A DNA stretch of 64,000 bases. Source: DASUPK01 sp963736685. GTDB lineage: Bacteria; Actinomycetota; Thermoleophilia; Solirubrobacterales; 70-9. The translations under genes were made by a program, and so were the position numbers. Position 1 is the stretch's first letter, and every line of letters starts with the position of its first letter. The notes below the pieces were generated by a model. The model made no database searches and had not been told where the DNA came from. It worked only from the letters and a program-made list of their open reading frames with translations. The stretch lies in assembly GCA_963736685.1 (NCBI GenBank), contig CAVTPZ010000003.1:1-64000 (forward strand), given 5' to 3'. Below are positions 24,682 to 32,285 of the stretch, one piece after another.

Positions 24682-25861
24682 GTGGACGAGCGCGTCCGCC
24701 GCAGACACCTTGATGAGCTCGCCGCCGAGTTGCGGCGGCGCCTGGTCGAGCGCCGCCGAGCTCAGGCGGCCTCGGGCGGTGCGGCCATGGGGCCGCTGCC
24801 CGAGGCCGTGCGCGAGCTCGTCGACGAGGATGCGGCGATCCTCGAGGCGCCGACGCGCGAGCGACTCTGCGAGCTGATCCTCCGGGAGGCCGTCGGGCTC
24901 GGGCCCCTCGAGGAGCTCCTCGCCGACCCCGCGGTGGAGGAGGTCATGGTCAACGGGCACGAGCGCGTCTATGCCGAGCGCGCCGGGAGGATCGAGCGGA
25001 CCGAGGTCGCCTTTTCCTCTGAGCAGGCGCTGCGCGATGCGATCGAGCGGATCCTGACGCCGCTTGGGAGGAGGGTGGACGAGCTCAGCCCGATGGTCGA
25101 TGCGCGCCTGGAGGACGGCTCCCGCGTTCACGTCGTGATCCCTCCGCTCTCGGTCGATGGTCCGTCGCTGTCGATTCGCCGCTTCTCGGCGGTCAGACCC
25201 GGACCACGGGAGCTGGTTGAGCTCGGGACGATCACACACGAGCTCCACGACGAACTGGCCGCCGCGGTCGCCGCGCGACGCAGCATCCTCGTCAGCGGTG
25301 GCACCGGGTCCGGCAAGACGACGCTTCTGAACGCCCTCTCGGCCTTCGTCGATCCAGACGAGCGGGTGATCACCATCGAGGACGCAGCGGAGCTCCGCCT
25401 GCGGCAACCACACGTCGTGCGCCTCGAGAGCAGGCCCGCGAACGTCGAGGGGCGCGGCCGGGTCGAGATCCGCGACCTGCTGCGCGGCGCCCTGCGGATG
25501 CGACCGGATCGGATCATGATCGGCGAGGTCAGGGGCGGTGAGGCGCTGGACCTGCTGATGGCGCTCAACACCGGCCACGAGGGCGCTCTCTCGACCGTCC
25601 ACGCCAATTCTCCGGAGGACGCACTTCGCAGGATCGAAACGCTGGCGCTGATGGCGGGAGTCGGCCTCCCGCATGAGGCGATCCGCGAGCAGCTCGGGCG
25701 CGGGCTCGATCTCGTCATTCATCTTGCCCGGCTCAGCGATGGATCCCGCCGGGTGGTCGAGGTCGGCCGAGGTGGTGCGGACCGCTGGGTCGGTCGGCGT
25801 CCGCGAGCTCTACAGACTGGGGACGGACAGGGAGGGACGCCCGTGGGCGGCGCGGCACTGA
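24682..25861 (+). CDS. cpaF: CpaF/TadA pilus assembly ATPase, frameshifted close to its end
   Basis: GTG 24682. N-terminal LGPLEELLADPAVEEVMVNG, Walker A SGGTGSGKTT (205-214), Walker B-type IMIGEVRGGEA, His box LSTVHANSPEDAL. The main frame stays open through 25843 into tadB. The normal CpaF ending (AEVVRTAGSVGVRELYRLG, then REGRPWAARH) is found one frame over from 25766, stopping at TGA 25859-25861, which overlaps the tadB GTG. One extra base at about 25765 explains both. Drives assembly of Flp/Tad pili at the inner face of the membrane. Confidence 0.88.
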
Positions 25862-26691
25862 TCGCGCTGATCGCCATGACGGGTGGCCTGGCCGCGGTCG
25901 CCGCGCGAGAGGCGGTGATCTCGGTGCCGGGCGCGGCGCGCTGGTTGCGGGCGTCGATTGCGCCTCTGCGACGCGTCTCAAGAGAGGGCTACGCGCCGAG
26001 CGCCGAGGAGCAGCGTCGCCTGGCTCTGCTCGGGAGCGGTGCGATCGCCGGAACAACCGTGCTGGTCGCCGGGCCCGGACCGCTGGCGGTGGCCGCGGCA
26101 GCGGGGCCATGGTGCGTCGGCGCCCTGGTCGCGGGTCGCGGCGAGCGCTATCGGCGCGCGGTCGAGCGGTCGATCCCCGACGTCGCCTCGGCAATCGCAG
26201 ACGCGATCTCTGGCGGACACTCCGTCAGGGGAGCGGTCGCGGCCGCCGCCTCTTCGCTCGAAGGCCCATCGTCCGCCGAGCTGGCCCGGGTCGCGGCGGA
26301 CCTGGAACTGGGCGCATCGACCTCCGAAGCCCTCACCGCGATGCGATCGCGGCTCCGCTCGGAGCGGGTCGACTCCCTGGCGACCGCGCTGCTCAGCCAG
26401 CAAATAGCGGGCGGGGACGTCGCCGCGCTGATGCGCCGGCTGGCTGCCGCGGCTGCCGATCGCGACCGCGTCGCGGACGAGGCTCGCGCCGCCACCACGC
26501 AGGCCCGCTTCACGGGCCTCCTCGTCGTCGCCCTGCCCGCCGGGGCGGCCCTCTTCGCGGAGCTCCTGCAACCCGGCTTCGTCTCGCAGGTGCTCTCGGA
26601 GCCCGCCTCGGCGGCGATGCTCATCGTGGCGGCCGGCCTGCAGGCGCTTGGATTCGCGTTGATTCGGCGGATCGGGAGGCCCGCGGAATGA
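25843..26691 (+). CDS. tadB: TadB, Tad pilus platform protein
   Basis: 282 aa from GTG 25843. N-terminal helix (ALIALIAMTGGLAAVAA), a helix pair at about 60-100, a cytoplasmic GspF-type domain (ERSIPDVASAIADAISGGHSVRGAV, ALLSQQIAGGDVAALMRRLA) and two C-terminal helices (TGLLVVALPAGAALFAELL, AMLIVAAGLQALGFALI). Works with TadC as the inner-membrane platform on which CpaF acts. It is in frame with the erroneous continuation of cpaF, so it may look like a fusion in automatic annotation. Confidence 0.88.
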   Translation: MGGAALIALIAMTGGLAAVAAREAVISVPGAARWLRASIAPLRRVSREGYAPSAEEQRRLALLGSGAIAGTTVLVAGPGPLAVAAAAGPWCVGALVAGRGERYRRAVERSIPDVASAIADAISGGHSVRGAVAAAASSLEGPSSAELARVAADLELGASTSEALTAMRSRLRSERVDSLATALLSQQIAGGDVAALMRRLAAAAADRDRVADEARAATTQARFTGLLVVALPAGAALFAELLQPGFVSQVLSEPASAAMLIVAAGLQALGFALIRRIGRPAE

Positions 26692-27524
26692 CCGGCGCCC
26701 TGCTGCTGGCGATCGGCGCCACCGTCCTGGGCCTGGCGGCGATGGCGGAGATGCTGCCGGCTCGCCGGCCGGCGACGGGGCCCTCCGAGACAGATGGGTC
26801 GTCCAGGACTCCGGCGCCTTGGTCGCTGCTCTCGGCCGCCGACGCGAGGCTGCATCTCTCGGCTCGTCTCACCAGGGCCGGCCTCGCCGAGAGGATCTCC
26901 GTGCATGCCCTGCTCTCCGCGAAGCTCGGCGGGGCACTCGCCGGAGCTCTCTGGGGGGTGGTCCTCGCTCCGGCGACGCCGGGCCGACTCACCTGGATCG
27001 TGGCCGTGGGGCTTCCCGTCGGGGGCTTCCTCGTCCCGGACGGCTGGCTCGAGCGAGCCGCGCGGCGGCGGCTGCGGGCGCTGCGGGCCGGGCTTCCGGA
27101 CGCGCTCGACCTGCTCGCCGTCGGGACGGCCGCCGGGCGCAGCCCGCTGGGGGGTCTCGGAGAGCTCGGCGCGGGGGAGGGGCCACTGGCCCGTGAGCTG
27201 GCGATCCTCTCGGCGGAGAGCTCCTGCGGACTTCCCCAGAGTGAGGCGCTCGCCTCACTGCGCCGGCGTGCCCCCGTGCGTGAGGTGGCGGCGATGTGCG
27301 GGGTGATCGAGCGCTCCCGCCGCTACGGCTCCCCGCTCGCGGATCAGCTTCGCGCCCAGGCGACGGCCCTGCGCGGAGTGCAGCGGCGCCGGATCGAGGA
27401 GCACGCCGCCCGCGCCGCGCCGAAGATCCAGCTCGCGGTCGCGCTGCTGTTGGTGCCGTCGGTGCTGCTGATGATCGCTGCGGGGCTGCTCGCCAACGTC
27501 GACCGCTTCATGGCCGGCTTTTGA
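26688..27524 (+). CDS. tadC: TadC, Tad pilus platform protein
   Basis: 278 aa from ATG 26688, overlapping tadB by 4 bases. N-terminal helix, a second hydrophobic pair at about 80-120, a GspF domain (GLPDALDLLAVGTAAGRSPLGGL, MCGVIERSRRYGSPLADQLRAQA) and a last helix (LAVALLLVPSVLLMIAAGLLANV). Partner of TadB. No Flp prepilin, prepilin peptidase, TadE or CpaE gene lies in the window, so the locus is incomplete or dispersed. Confidence 0.88.
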   Translation: MTGALLLAIGATVLGLAAMAEMLPARRPATGPSETDGSSRTPAPWSLLSAADARLHLSARLTRAGLAERISVHALLSAKLGGALAGALWGVVLAPATPGRLTWIVAVGLPVGGFLVPDGWLERAARRRLRALRAGLPDALDLLAVGTAAGRSPLGGLGELGAGEGPLARELAILSAESSCGLPQSEALASLRRRAPVREVAAMCGVIERSRRYGSPLADQLRAQATALRGVQRRRIEEHAARAAPKIQLAVALLLVPSVLLMIAAGLLANVDRFMAGF

Positions 27525-27740
27525 TCAGGCCTCGTCCGGGTGGCAGCGCAGGCACGCCCGGAAGCCATCGCTCCGCGCCGCCCCGGCCGTCCGGTAAAAG
27601 CGCACGTTCTCGCGTTTCGGGGTCCGCGCCGGACAGCCCGGCCGGCAGTAGATCCCCGTAGAGGTGACTACCGCGAAGAACTCGCCGGCATGGCGGTCGT
27701 CCCTCGTCTCCATCGCTCGGTAGCGCTGTTCGAAGTCCAT
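27525..27740 (-). CDS. Stand-alone Ada N-terminal zinc domain (methyl-phosphotriester acceptor type)
   Basis: 71 aa from ATG 27740 with AGGAGGACC upstream; the open frame extends further but this start has the only good ribosome site. Cys32, Cys36, Cys63 and Cys66 (YCRPGCPART, RACLRCHPD) have the same 4-27-3 spacing as the zinc cysteines of E. coli Ada. GEFFAVVTSTGIYCRPGC is the family signature. In Ada the first of these cysteines accepts the methyl group of a methylphosphotriester. Here the usual AraC, methyltransferase or AlkA parts are absent and the protein ends cleanly. Convergent with tadC. Confidence 0.8.
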   Translation of the reverse strand: MDFEQRYRAMETRDDRHAGEFFAVVTSTGIYCRPGCPARTPKRENVRFYRTAGAARSDGFRACLRCHPDEA

Positions 27741-27879
27741 TCGGTCCTCCTGTGCTGTCGTGATCCACCGGTTGAACGCCCGGCCATAGCCGCCCGTGAG
27801 ATGGCTGCGGAAGACGAGCCGATGAGCGACGGTGTCACCTCCGGCGTGGCAAGGCCCTCGGGGCCTCTCCTGCCGGAGG

Positions 27880-27993
27880 ATCGCCGCCAACGGCGGCACG
27901 GTGATCAAGCCGGCGTACCCGGAGGGGAACCTGACGGTCGCCGTCTTCGGCGATCCCGCCGGAAACGTCCTCGGCGTCTGGCAGCTGGCCTAG
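27880..27993 (+). pseudogene. Remnant of a VOC-family gene (C-terminal end only)
   Basis: Reads IAANGGTVIKPAYPEGNLTV, then AVFGDPAGNVLGVWQLA and TAG at 27991-27993. The terminal DPAGN..GVWQ block is the standard end of a glyoxalase/VOC domain. No in-frame start or N-terminal module is present upstream, so only the last 37 codons survive. It ends 340 bases before mraZ. Confidence 0.65.
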
Positions 27994-28194
27994 GGCGCGG
28001 GGGCAAAGTGGGGGATCTCCGGCTGGGGTCCTCTTTGCTGCAACCGGGCTTGCAGGACACGACCCCGGTGAAGCTCCGAGACGCCCGATGGACCGATCCC
28101 GCAAACCGCATGGGAATGCGGATTTCAGCCCCTGGCCGGCCCGGGTAGCAATTCCGTCCGACGGATCGGCTGGAATGCGGCCGCCCAATCTGTG

Positions 28195-28227
28195 TTGCAA
28201 AGTGGGACAGAGTGGGTTAGCGTGGCA
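28195..28227 (+). promoter_or_regulatory. dcw promoter with MraZ-binding TGGGN repeats
   Basis: Three TGGG-like repeats at exact 10-base spacing: TGGGA (28203-28207), TGGGT (28213-28217), TGGCA (28223-28227). This is the known MraZ operator layout of TGGGN boxes separated by five bases. They overlap a possible promoter, TTGCAA (28195-28200), 17 bases, TAGCGT (28218-28223). MraZ bound here would block its own operon, matching the autoregulation known in other bacteria. The operator assignment is firm, the promoter hexamers less so. Confidence 0.75.
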
Positions 28228-28244
28228 AACAGAGTTGGTCAATA

Positions 28245-28287
28245 GGGCCGGGGTGATGAGGCTCCTCCCACCTCACCACCCCGGCCC
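28245..28287 (+). promoter_or_regulatory. Long hairpin in the mraZ 5' leader
   Basis: Arms GGGCCGGGGTGATGAGG (28245-28261) and CCTCACCACCCCGGCCC (28271-28287) pair in 16 of 17 positions around a 9-base loop. It lies just downstream of the predicted transcription start and 47 bases before the mraZ start. No T-run follows, so it is either a GC-type terminator/attenuator or an mRNA-stabilising structure. Confidence 0.6.
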
Positions 28288-28334
28288 GCTCCGAATCACA
28301 GAGACCAACACCTCACCGCGGAAGAGGACCCACT

Positions 28335-28781
28335 TTGTCGTTTCTCGGTCAGTACGAGCACAATCTCGACGCGAAGGACCGCCTCACGGTCCCGTCGAGG
28401 TTCCGCGCGGCCCTTGCTGATGGAGTCGTTCTCGCCAAGGGCCTGGACCCCTCCGTCTGGGTGTTCGCGCCCGGCGGCTACGCGAGCTTCACGAAGCAGT
28501 TCCTCGGCGAGACCAACCCGCTCGGCAAGCGCGGCCGGATGCTCCGCCGTCATTTCCATGGAGGCGCCTTCGACGACACGCTCGACTCCGCCGGCCGCAT
28601 CCGCCTGCCGAAGAAGCTGATCGAGCACGCCGGCCTGGGGGAGGGCCCGTGCATGATCGTCGGCTCCGACGACTGGTTCGAGATCTGGAGCGCCGAGCGC
28701 TGGGCCGAGTACGAGAAGGACATGGATGCAGAGGTTTCCGATGTCGCGGAGAACCTCTCCGAAGAGGAGCGAGGAGGCTGA
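28335..28781 (+). CDS. mraZ: Transcriptional regulator MraZ
   Basis: 148 aa from TTG 28335 (TTG TCG TTT CTC, the usual M-x-F-L-G start). Two SpoVT/AbrB-like halves each carry the family signature: DAKDRLTVPSRFR and DSAGRIRLPKKL. Binds TGGGN repeats, here found at 28203-28227, and represses the dcw cluster. First gene of the division and cell-wall cluster; two bases separate it from rsmH. Confidence 0.96.
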   Translation: MSFLGQYEHNLDAKDRLTVPSRFRAALADGVVLAKGLDPSVWVFAPGGYASFTKQFLGETNPLGKRGRMLRRHFHGGAFDDTLDSAGRIRLPKKLIEHAGLGEGPCMIVGSDDWFEIWSAERWAEYEKDMDAEVSDVAENLSEEERGG

Positions 28782-28782
28782 G

Positions 28783-29817
28783 ATGGCGACCGCGACACAC
28801 AGAGTGGTGGGGCCTCTTGAGACGACCGCCACGAGAACCGCGGCCGGACAACGGGCCGAGTCAGCGAACCTTTCATACGTGCCCACCGAACACGAACCCG
28901 TTCTGGCGATCGAGCTGGTCGACGTTCTCGACCCGAAGCCCGGCGAGACCTTCGTCGACTGCACCTTCGGCGGCGGGGGCCACGCCCGCCTGATCTCCGA
29001 GCGCATCGGGCCTGAGGGCGAGCTGATCGCGGTCGACCGCGACCCGGCCTCCGAGGAGCGCTGGAGCGAATTCGCCGTGCATGCGCCCTCGCGCTCCCGC
29101 TTCCTGCGCGCCGACTTCGTCGCCGCCCTCGAGGGGCTGCGTGGGGAGGGCACCCGCCCCGACGGCATCGTCTTCGACCTGGGAATGTCCTCGATGCAGA
29201 TCGACGCCTGGGAGCGCGGTTTCTCCTACGCCTACGACGCGCCACTCGACATGAGGATGGACCCGACCCAGAGCCTCTCGGCTGCGACTGTCGTCAACGA
29301 GTGGCCGCAGGATCGCCTGGCGAACGTGATCCGCGAGCTGGGCGAGGAGCGCCGGGCCGGCTCCATCGCGCGCGAGATCACGAAGCGCCGCCCGATCGAC
29401 ACCACCGCACAGCTGGTCTCGGCGATCAAGGGCGCGATCCCGCCGTCGGAGCGCTTCGGGCGCGGGCATCCCGCCAAGCGAACCTTCCAGGCGATCCGGA
29501 TCGCCGTCAATGGCGAGCTCGACGCCCTCGATCATGCGCTGCCGCTCGCCTGGGCGATCCTGCCTACCGGCGGTCGCCTCGGCGCGATCTCCTTCCACTC
29601 GCTGGAGGACCGCCGAGTGAAGCGCTTCATGGCCGACCGGGCGCGCGGCTGCATCTGCCCGCCGGAGCTCCCTGTCTGCGTGTGTGGCCGTGAGCCCGAG
29701 GCCGAGTTGCTGACCAAGCGCGCCATTGCGCCGGGACCCGAGGAGCTCGAGCGCAACCCGCGCGCCTCCTCGGCACACTTCCGCGCCGCCCTCAAGATCC
29801 GCGAGGAGGCGAGCTGA
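28783..29817 (+). CDS. rsmH: 16S rRNA (cytosine1402-N4)-methyltransferase
   Basis: 344 aa from ATG 28783 with GAGGAGG upstream. SAM-binding FVDCTFGGGGHARL, then VFDLGMSSMQID, RGFSYAYDAPLDMRMD, RTFQAIRIAVNGEL and ISFHSLEDRRVKRF are all standard RsmH (MraW) blocks. A 30-residue Thr/Ala-rich leader precedes the domain. Methylates the ribosomal P-site base m4Cm1402. Its stop overlaps the ftsL-like start. Confidence 0.97.
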   Translation: MATATHRVVGPLETTATRTAAGQRAESANLSYVPTEHEPVLAIELVDVLDPKPGETFVDCTFGGGGHARLISERIGPEGELIAVDRDPASEERWSEFAVHAPSRSRFLRADFVAALEGLRGEGTRPDGIVFDLGMSSMQIDAWERGFSYAYDAPLDMRMDPTQSLSAATVVNEWPQDRLANVIRELGEERRAGSIAREITKRRPIDTTAQLVSAIKGAIPPSERFGRGHPAKRTFQAIRIAVNGELDALDHALPLAWAILPTGGRLGAISFHSLEDRRVKRFMADRARGCICPPELPVCVCGREPEAELLTKRAIAPGPEELERNPRASSAHFRAALKIREEAS

Positions 29818-30575
29818 TGGAGGCCGCCACCGCGCGCAGTGCTCCGGCCGCTGCACCCCGCCGCCGGCCGCGGCCCGCTCGAAAACCCCGTGCGCGCCAG
29901 GCGCCGAAGGCTCGGTCCCGCCAGGCCCCGGCCGCCCGGCTGGTGCGCCCGGCCGTGGCGGGCGCCGCGCTCTTCCCGCAGGCAGCCGTTCGCAGCGCGG
30001 GCGCGGTCCGGGACATCTCCGACTCGACCCTGATCATGCGGCTCACGCGCGGCCGGGGCTGGATCGCTGTGCTGGGCGCCCTGCTCGTCGGCATCGTCGC
30101 CCTGAACGTGATCAGCCTCAGCCTGACCGCGGGCTCCGGCCGCACCTCTCTGCAGATCGACGAGTTGAAGACCGAGATCTCCTCGCTGCACGCCCAGATC
30201 GACGAGCGGCTCTCCGCCGCGAGGGTCGAGGGTGAGGCGACGCGGCTCGGGCTGGCGGTCCCGGATCCGAAGGCGATCACCTACCTGGACGCTCAAAGCG
30301 GCGACGCGGCGCGCCTCGCGCACCTGCTTGGCACCAACAGCTTTCTGACCGCGCCCAGCCAGCCCTCGAGCTATCCGGCGCCCGGCACCTCCTATGCGCC
30401 GGTGAGCACCAGCTCGAGCCCGGCGCCGACGACCACCGTGTCCCCGACGACCACCCCGGCGCCGGCGACGACCCCATCCAGCTCGGGCACCTCCAGCAGC
30501 GGCAGCTCCAGCTCCAGCTCCAGCGGCTCGTCCTCCGGCTCATCCGGAGGAGCAACCGGAGGCGTGGGGCTCTAG
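29817..30575 (+). CDS. ftsL: FtsL-like septal protein with long Ser/Thr/Pro tail
   Basis: 252 aa from ATG 29817 (TGATG overlap). Residues 1-75 are cytoplasmic and very basic (Ala/Arg/Pro/Lys). One membrane helix at 82-103 (WIAVLGALLVGIVALNVISL). A short coiled coil at 110-145 (SLQIDELKTEISSLHAQIDE). The end of the FtsL domain is EATRLGLAVPDPKAITYL. Residues 185-252 are low-complexity Pro/Thr then Ser/Gly. Identity rests on position between rsmH and ftsI and on topology, since FtsL sequence is poorly conserved. Would join FtsQ and FtsI at the septum. Confidence 0.8.
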   Translation: MEAATARSAPAAAPRRRPRPARKPRARQAPKARSRQAPAARLVRPAVAGAALFPQAAVRSAGAVRDISDSTLIMRLTRGRGWIAVLGALLVGIVALNVISLSLTAGSGRTSLQIDELKTEISSLHAQIDERLSAARVEGEATRLGLAVPDPKAITYLDAQSGDAARLAHLLGTNSFLTAPSQPSSYPAPGTSYAPVSTSSSPAPTTTVSPTTTPAPATTPSSSGTSSSGSSSSSSSGSSSGSSGGATGGVGL

Positions 30576-30587
30576 GAGCGCCTGGCT

Positions 30588-32246
30588 ATGCGGCTCATCG
30601 ACCGCCGGCTGGGATTGCTCTTCTGTGCGTTCTTCCTGCTCTTCTCCCTCGTCCTGGTGCGCTCGTTCTGGCTGCAGGGGGTGAAGGGCGGCACGCTCCG
30701 CGCGGAGGCCCACAGCCAGCAGGTCACCACGGTGACCATCCCTGGTGAGCGCGGCCGTGTCCTCGACCGCAACGGCAAGGTCCTGGCGGCCTCCGAGGAC
30801 GCCGCCGACGTGGTCGCCACCCCGTACCAGGTGGAGAACCCGGGTCAGACCGCAATGCGCCTTCACGAGGTGCTCGGCGAGCCGACCGCGGACCTGCTGA
30901 ACGCTCTGTCGGACCGCAACTCCGGGTTCGCCTATCTGGCGCGGAAGGTCGATCCCAACGTCGCCGCCGAGGTGAAGCGGCTCAACATCACCGGCATCTC
31001 GACGGTGCCGACCAGCAAGCGGCTCTATCCGCAGGGCGAGCTCGCCTCGCAGGTGATCGGCGCGGTCGGAACCGACAACCAGGGCCTCACCGGGCTGGAG
31101 CACTCCGAGAACAGCCCGCTCGGCGGGGCCAATGGCGAGGAGGACATCGTCCACGATGCGGTCGGCCGGCCGCTTCGGATGGAGACCGTCAAGCCCGCCA
31201 GCGTCGGCGAGGACGTCCAGACCACACTCGATGCCGCGATCCAGGACAAGACCGAGGAGGCCCTGAACGCGGCGGTCGACCACTACGACGCCAAGGGCGG
31301 GACCGCGATCGTGATGAACCCGAACACGGGCGACGTCCTGGCGATGGCCAACACGCCGGGCTTCGACCCCTCGGACCTCTCGAACGCGACCTCGAACGAG
31401 CTCGAGAACCGCGCCACCGGTTTCACCTACGAGCCCGGCTCCACCTTCAAGGCGTTCACCGTCGCATCGGCGCTCGAGGATCACGTGGTCACACCGAGCT
31501 CCAGCTTCTATCTGCCGTCCGAGATCCACGTCTATGACCGGACGATCGGCGAGGCCGAGGCCCGGGGGCCGGAGACGCTGACCACCGCGCAGATCCTGGC
31601 CCAGTCCTCCAACGTCGGCGCGGTGACGATCGGCCTGAAGGAGGGCGCCGATCGCTTCTCCCAGTGGATCAACCGCTTCGGGTTCGGGCGGCCGACGGGC
31701 GTCGGATACCCGGGCGAGGAACGCGGAATCGTCCCGGCGCTCGACGACTACTCCGGTTCCACGATGGGCAACCTGCCGATCGGCCAAGGCCTGTCGGTGA
31801 CCCCGATGCAGATGGCCACCGCCTACTCGGCCATCGCCGACGGCGGGATCCTGCGGCGCCCGACCCTGATCCAAAGCGTCGGCGGGCAGCCGACCGACGA
31901 GAACAAGGACCCCCATCGGGTGATCACTCGTAGAACGGCGGCCCAGCTTCGTCAGATGCTCGAGGGCGTGCTCGCCCCGGGCGGAACGGCGTCCGAGGTG
32001 AGCGTCCCCGGCTACACGCTGGCCGGCAAGACCGGTACCGCGCAGAAGGTCGAGAACGGGACTTACTCCGACAGCCGCTACGTGGCCTCCTTCGTCGGCT
32101 TCGCTCCGGCGGGTCACCCCAAGCTGCTGGTGGCTGTGGTCGTCGACGAGCCGCAATACGTGCACGTGGGCGGTCTGGTCGCAGCCCCGGTCTTCGGGCA
32201 GATCGCGGAGTTCGCGCTGCCCTACCTGGGCATCTCGCCGAACTAG
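30588..32246 (+). CDS. ftsI: Peptidoglycan D,D-transpeptidase FtsI (class B PBP)
   Basis: 552 aa from ATG 30588. One N-terminal membrane helix (LLFCAFFLLFSLVLVRSF), the PBP dimerisation domain (GERGRVLDRNG, LEHSENSPLGG) and a transpeptidase domain. The three catalytic motifs are S285-T-F-K288 (EPGSTFKAF), S340-S-N342 and K481-T-G483 (LAGKTGTAQ). No C-terminal PASTA domains. Cross-links septal peptidoglycan together with FtsW. Confidence 0.96.
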   Translation: MRLIDRRLGLLFCAFFLLFSLVLVRSFWLQGVKGGTLRAEAHSQQVTTVTIPGERGRVLDRNGKVLAASEDAADVVATPYQVENPGQTAMRLHEVLGEPTADLLNALSDRNSGFAYLARKVDPNVAAEVKRLNITGISTVPTSKRLYPQGELASQVIGAVGTDNQGLTGLEHSENSPLGGANGEEDIVHDAVGRPLRMETVKPASVGEDVQTTLDAAIQDKTEEALNAAVDHYDAKGGTAIVMNPNTGDVLAMANTPGFDPSDLSNATSNELENRATGFTYEPGSTFKAFTVASALEDHVVTPSSSFYLPSEIHVYDRTIGEAEARGPETLTTAQILAQSSNVGAVTIGLKEGADRFSQWINRFGFGRPTGVGYPGEERGIVPALDDYSGSTMGNLPIGQGLSVTPMQMATAYSAIADGGILRRPTLIQSVGGQPTDENKDPHRVITRRTAAQLRQMLEGVLAPGGTASEVSVPGYTLAGKTGTAQKVENGTYSDSRYVASFVGFAPAGHPKLLVAVVVDEPQYVHVGGLVAAPVFGQIAEFALPYLGISPN

Positions 32247-32285
32247 AGGCTCTGGCTCGCCGCTCGCTCCTAGAATCGCGTCGGG

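Larger units (their letters stand above)
27994..28334 (+). other. 341-base region upstream of mraZ
   Basis: Contains no supported gene. It holds an imperfect hairpin at 28024-28065 (GGGGTC/GACCCC outer arms, TGCAA/TTGCA inner arms), the promoter and MraZ boxes at 28195-28227 and a 17-bp hairpin at 28245-28287. GCAAAGTGGG occurs twice, near 28010 and at 28197-28206. Confidence 0.6.

Noticed and set aside
24682..26691. A natural CpaF-TadB fusion protein
   Set aside because: The proper CpaF end and tadB start are both present and overlap; a single extra base explains the fused frame.
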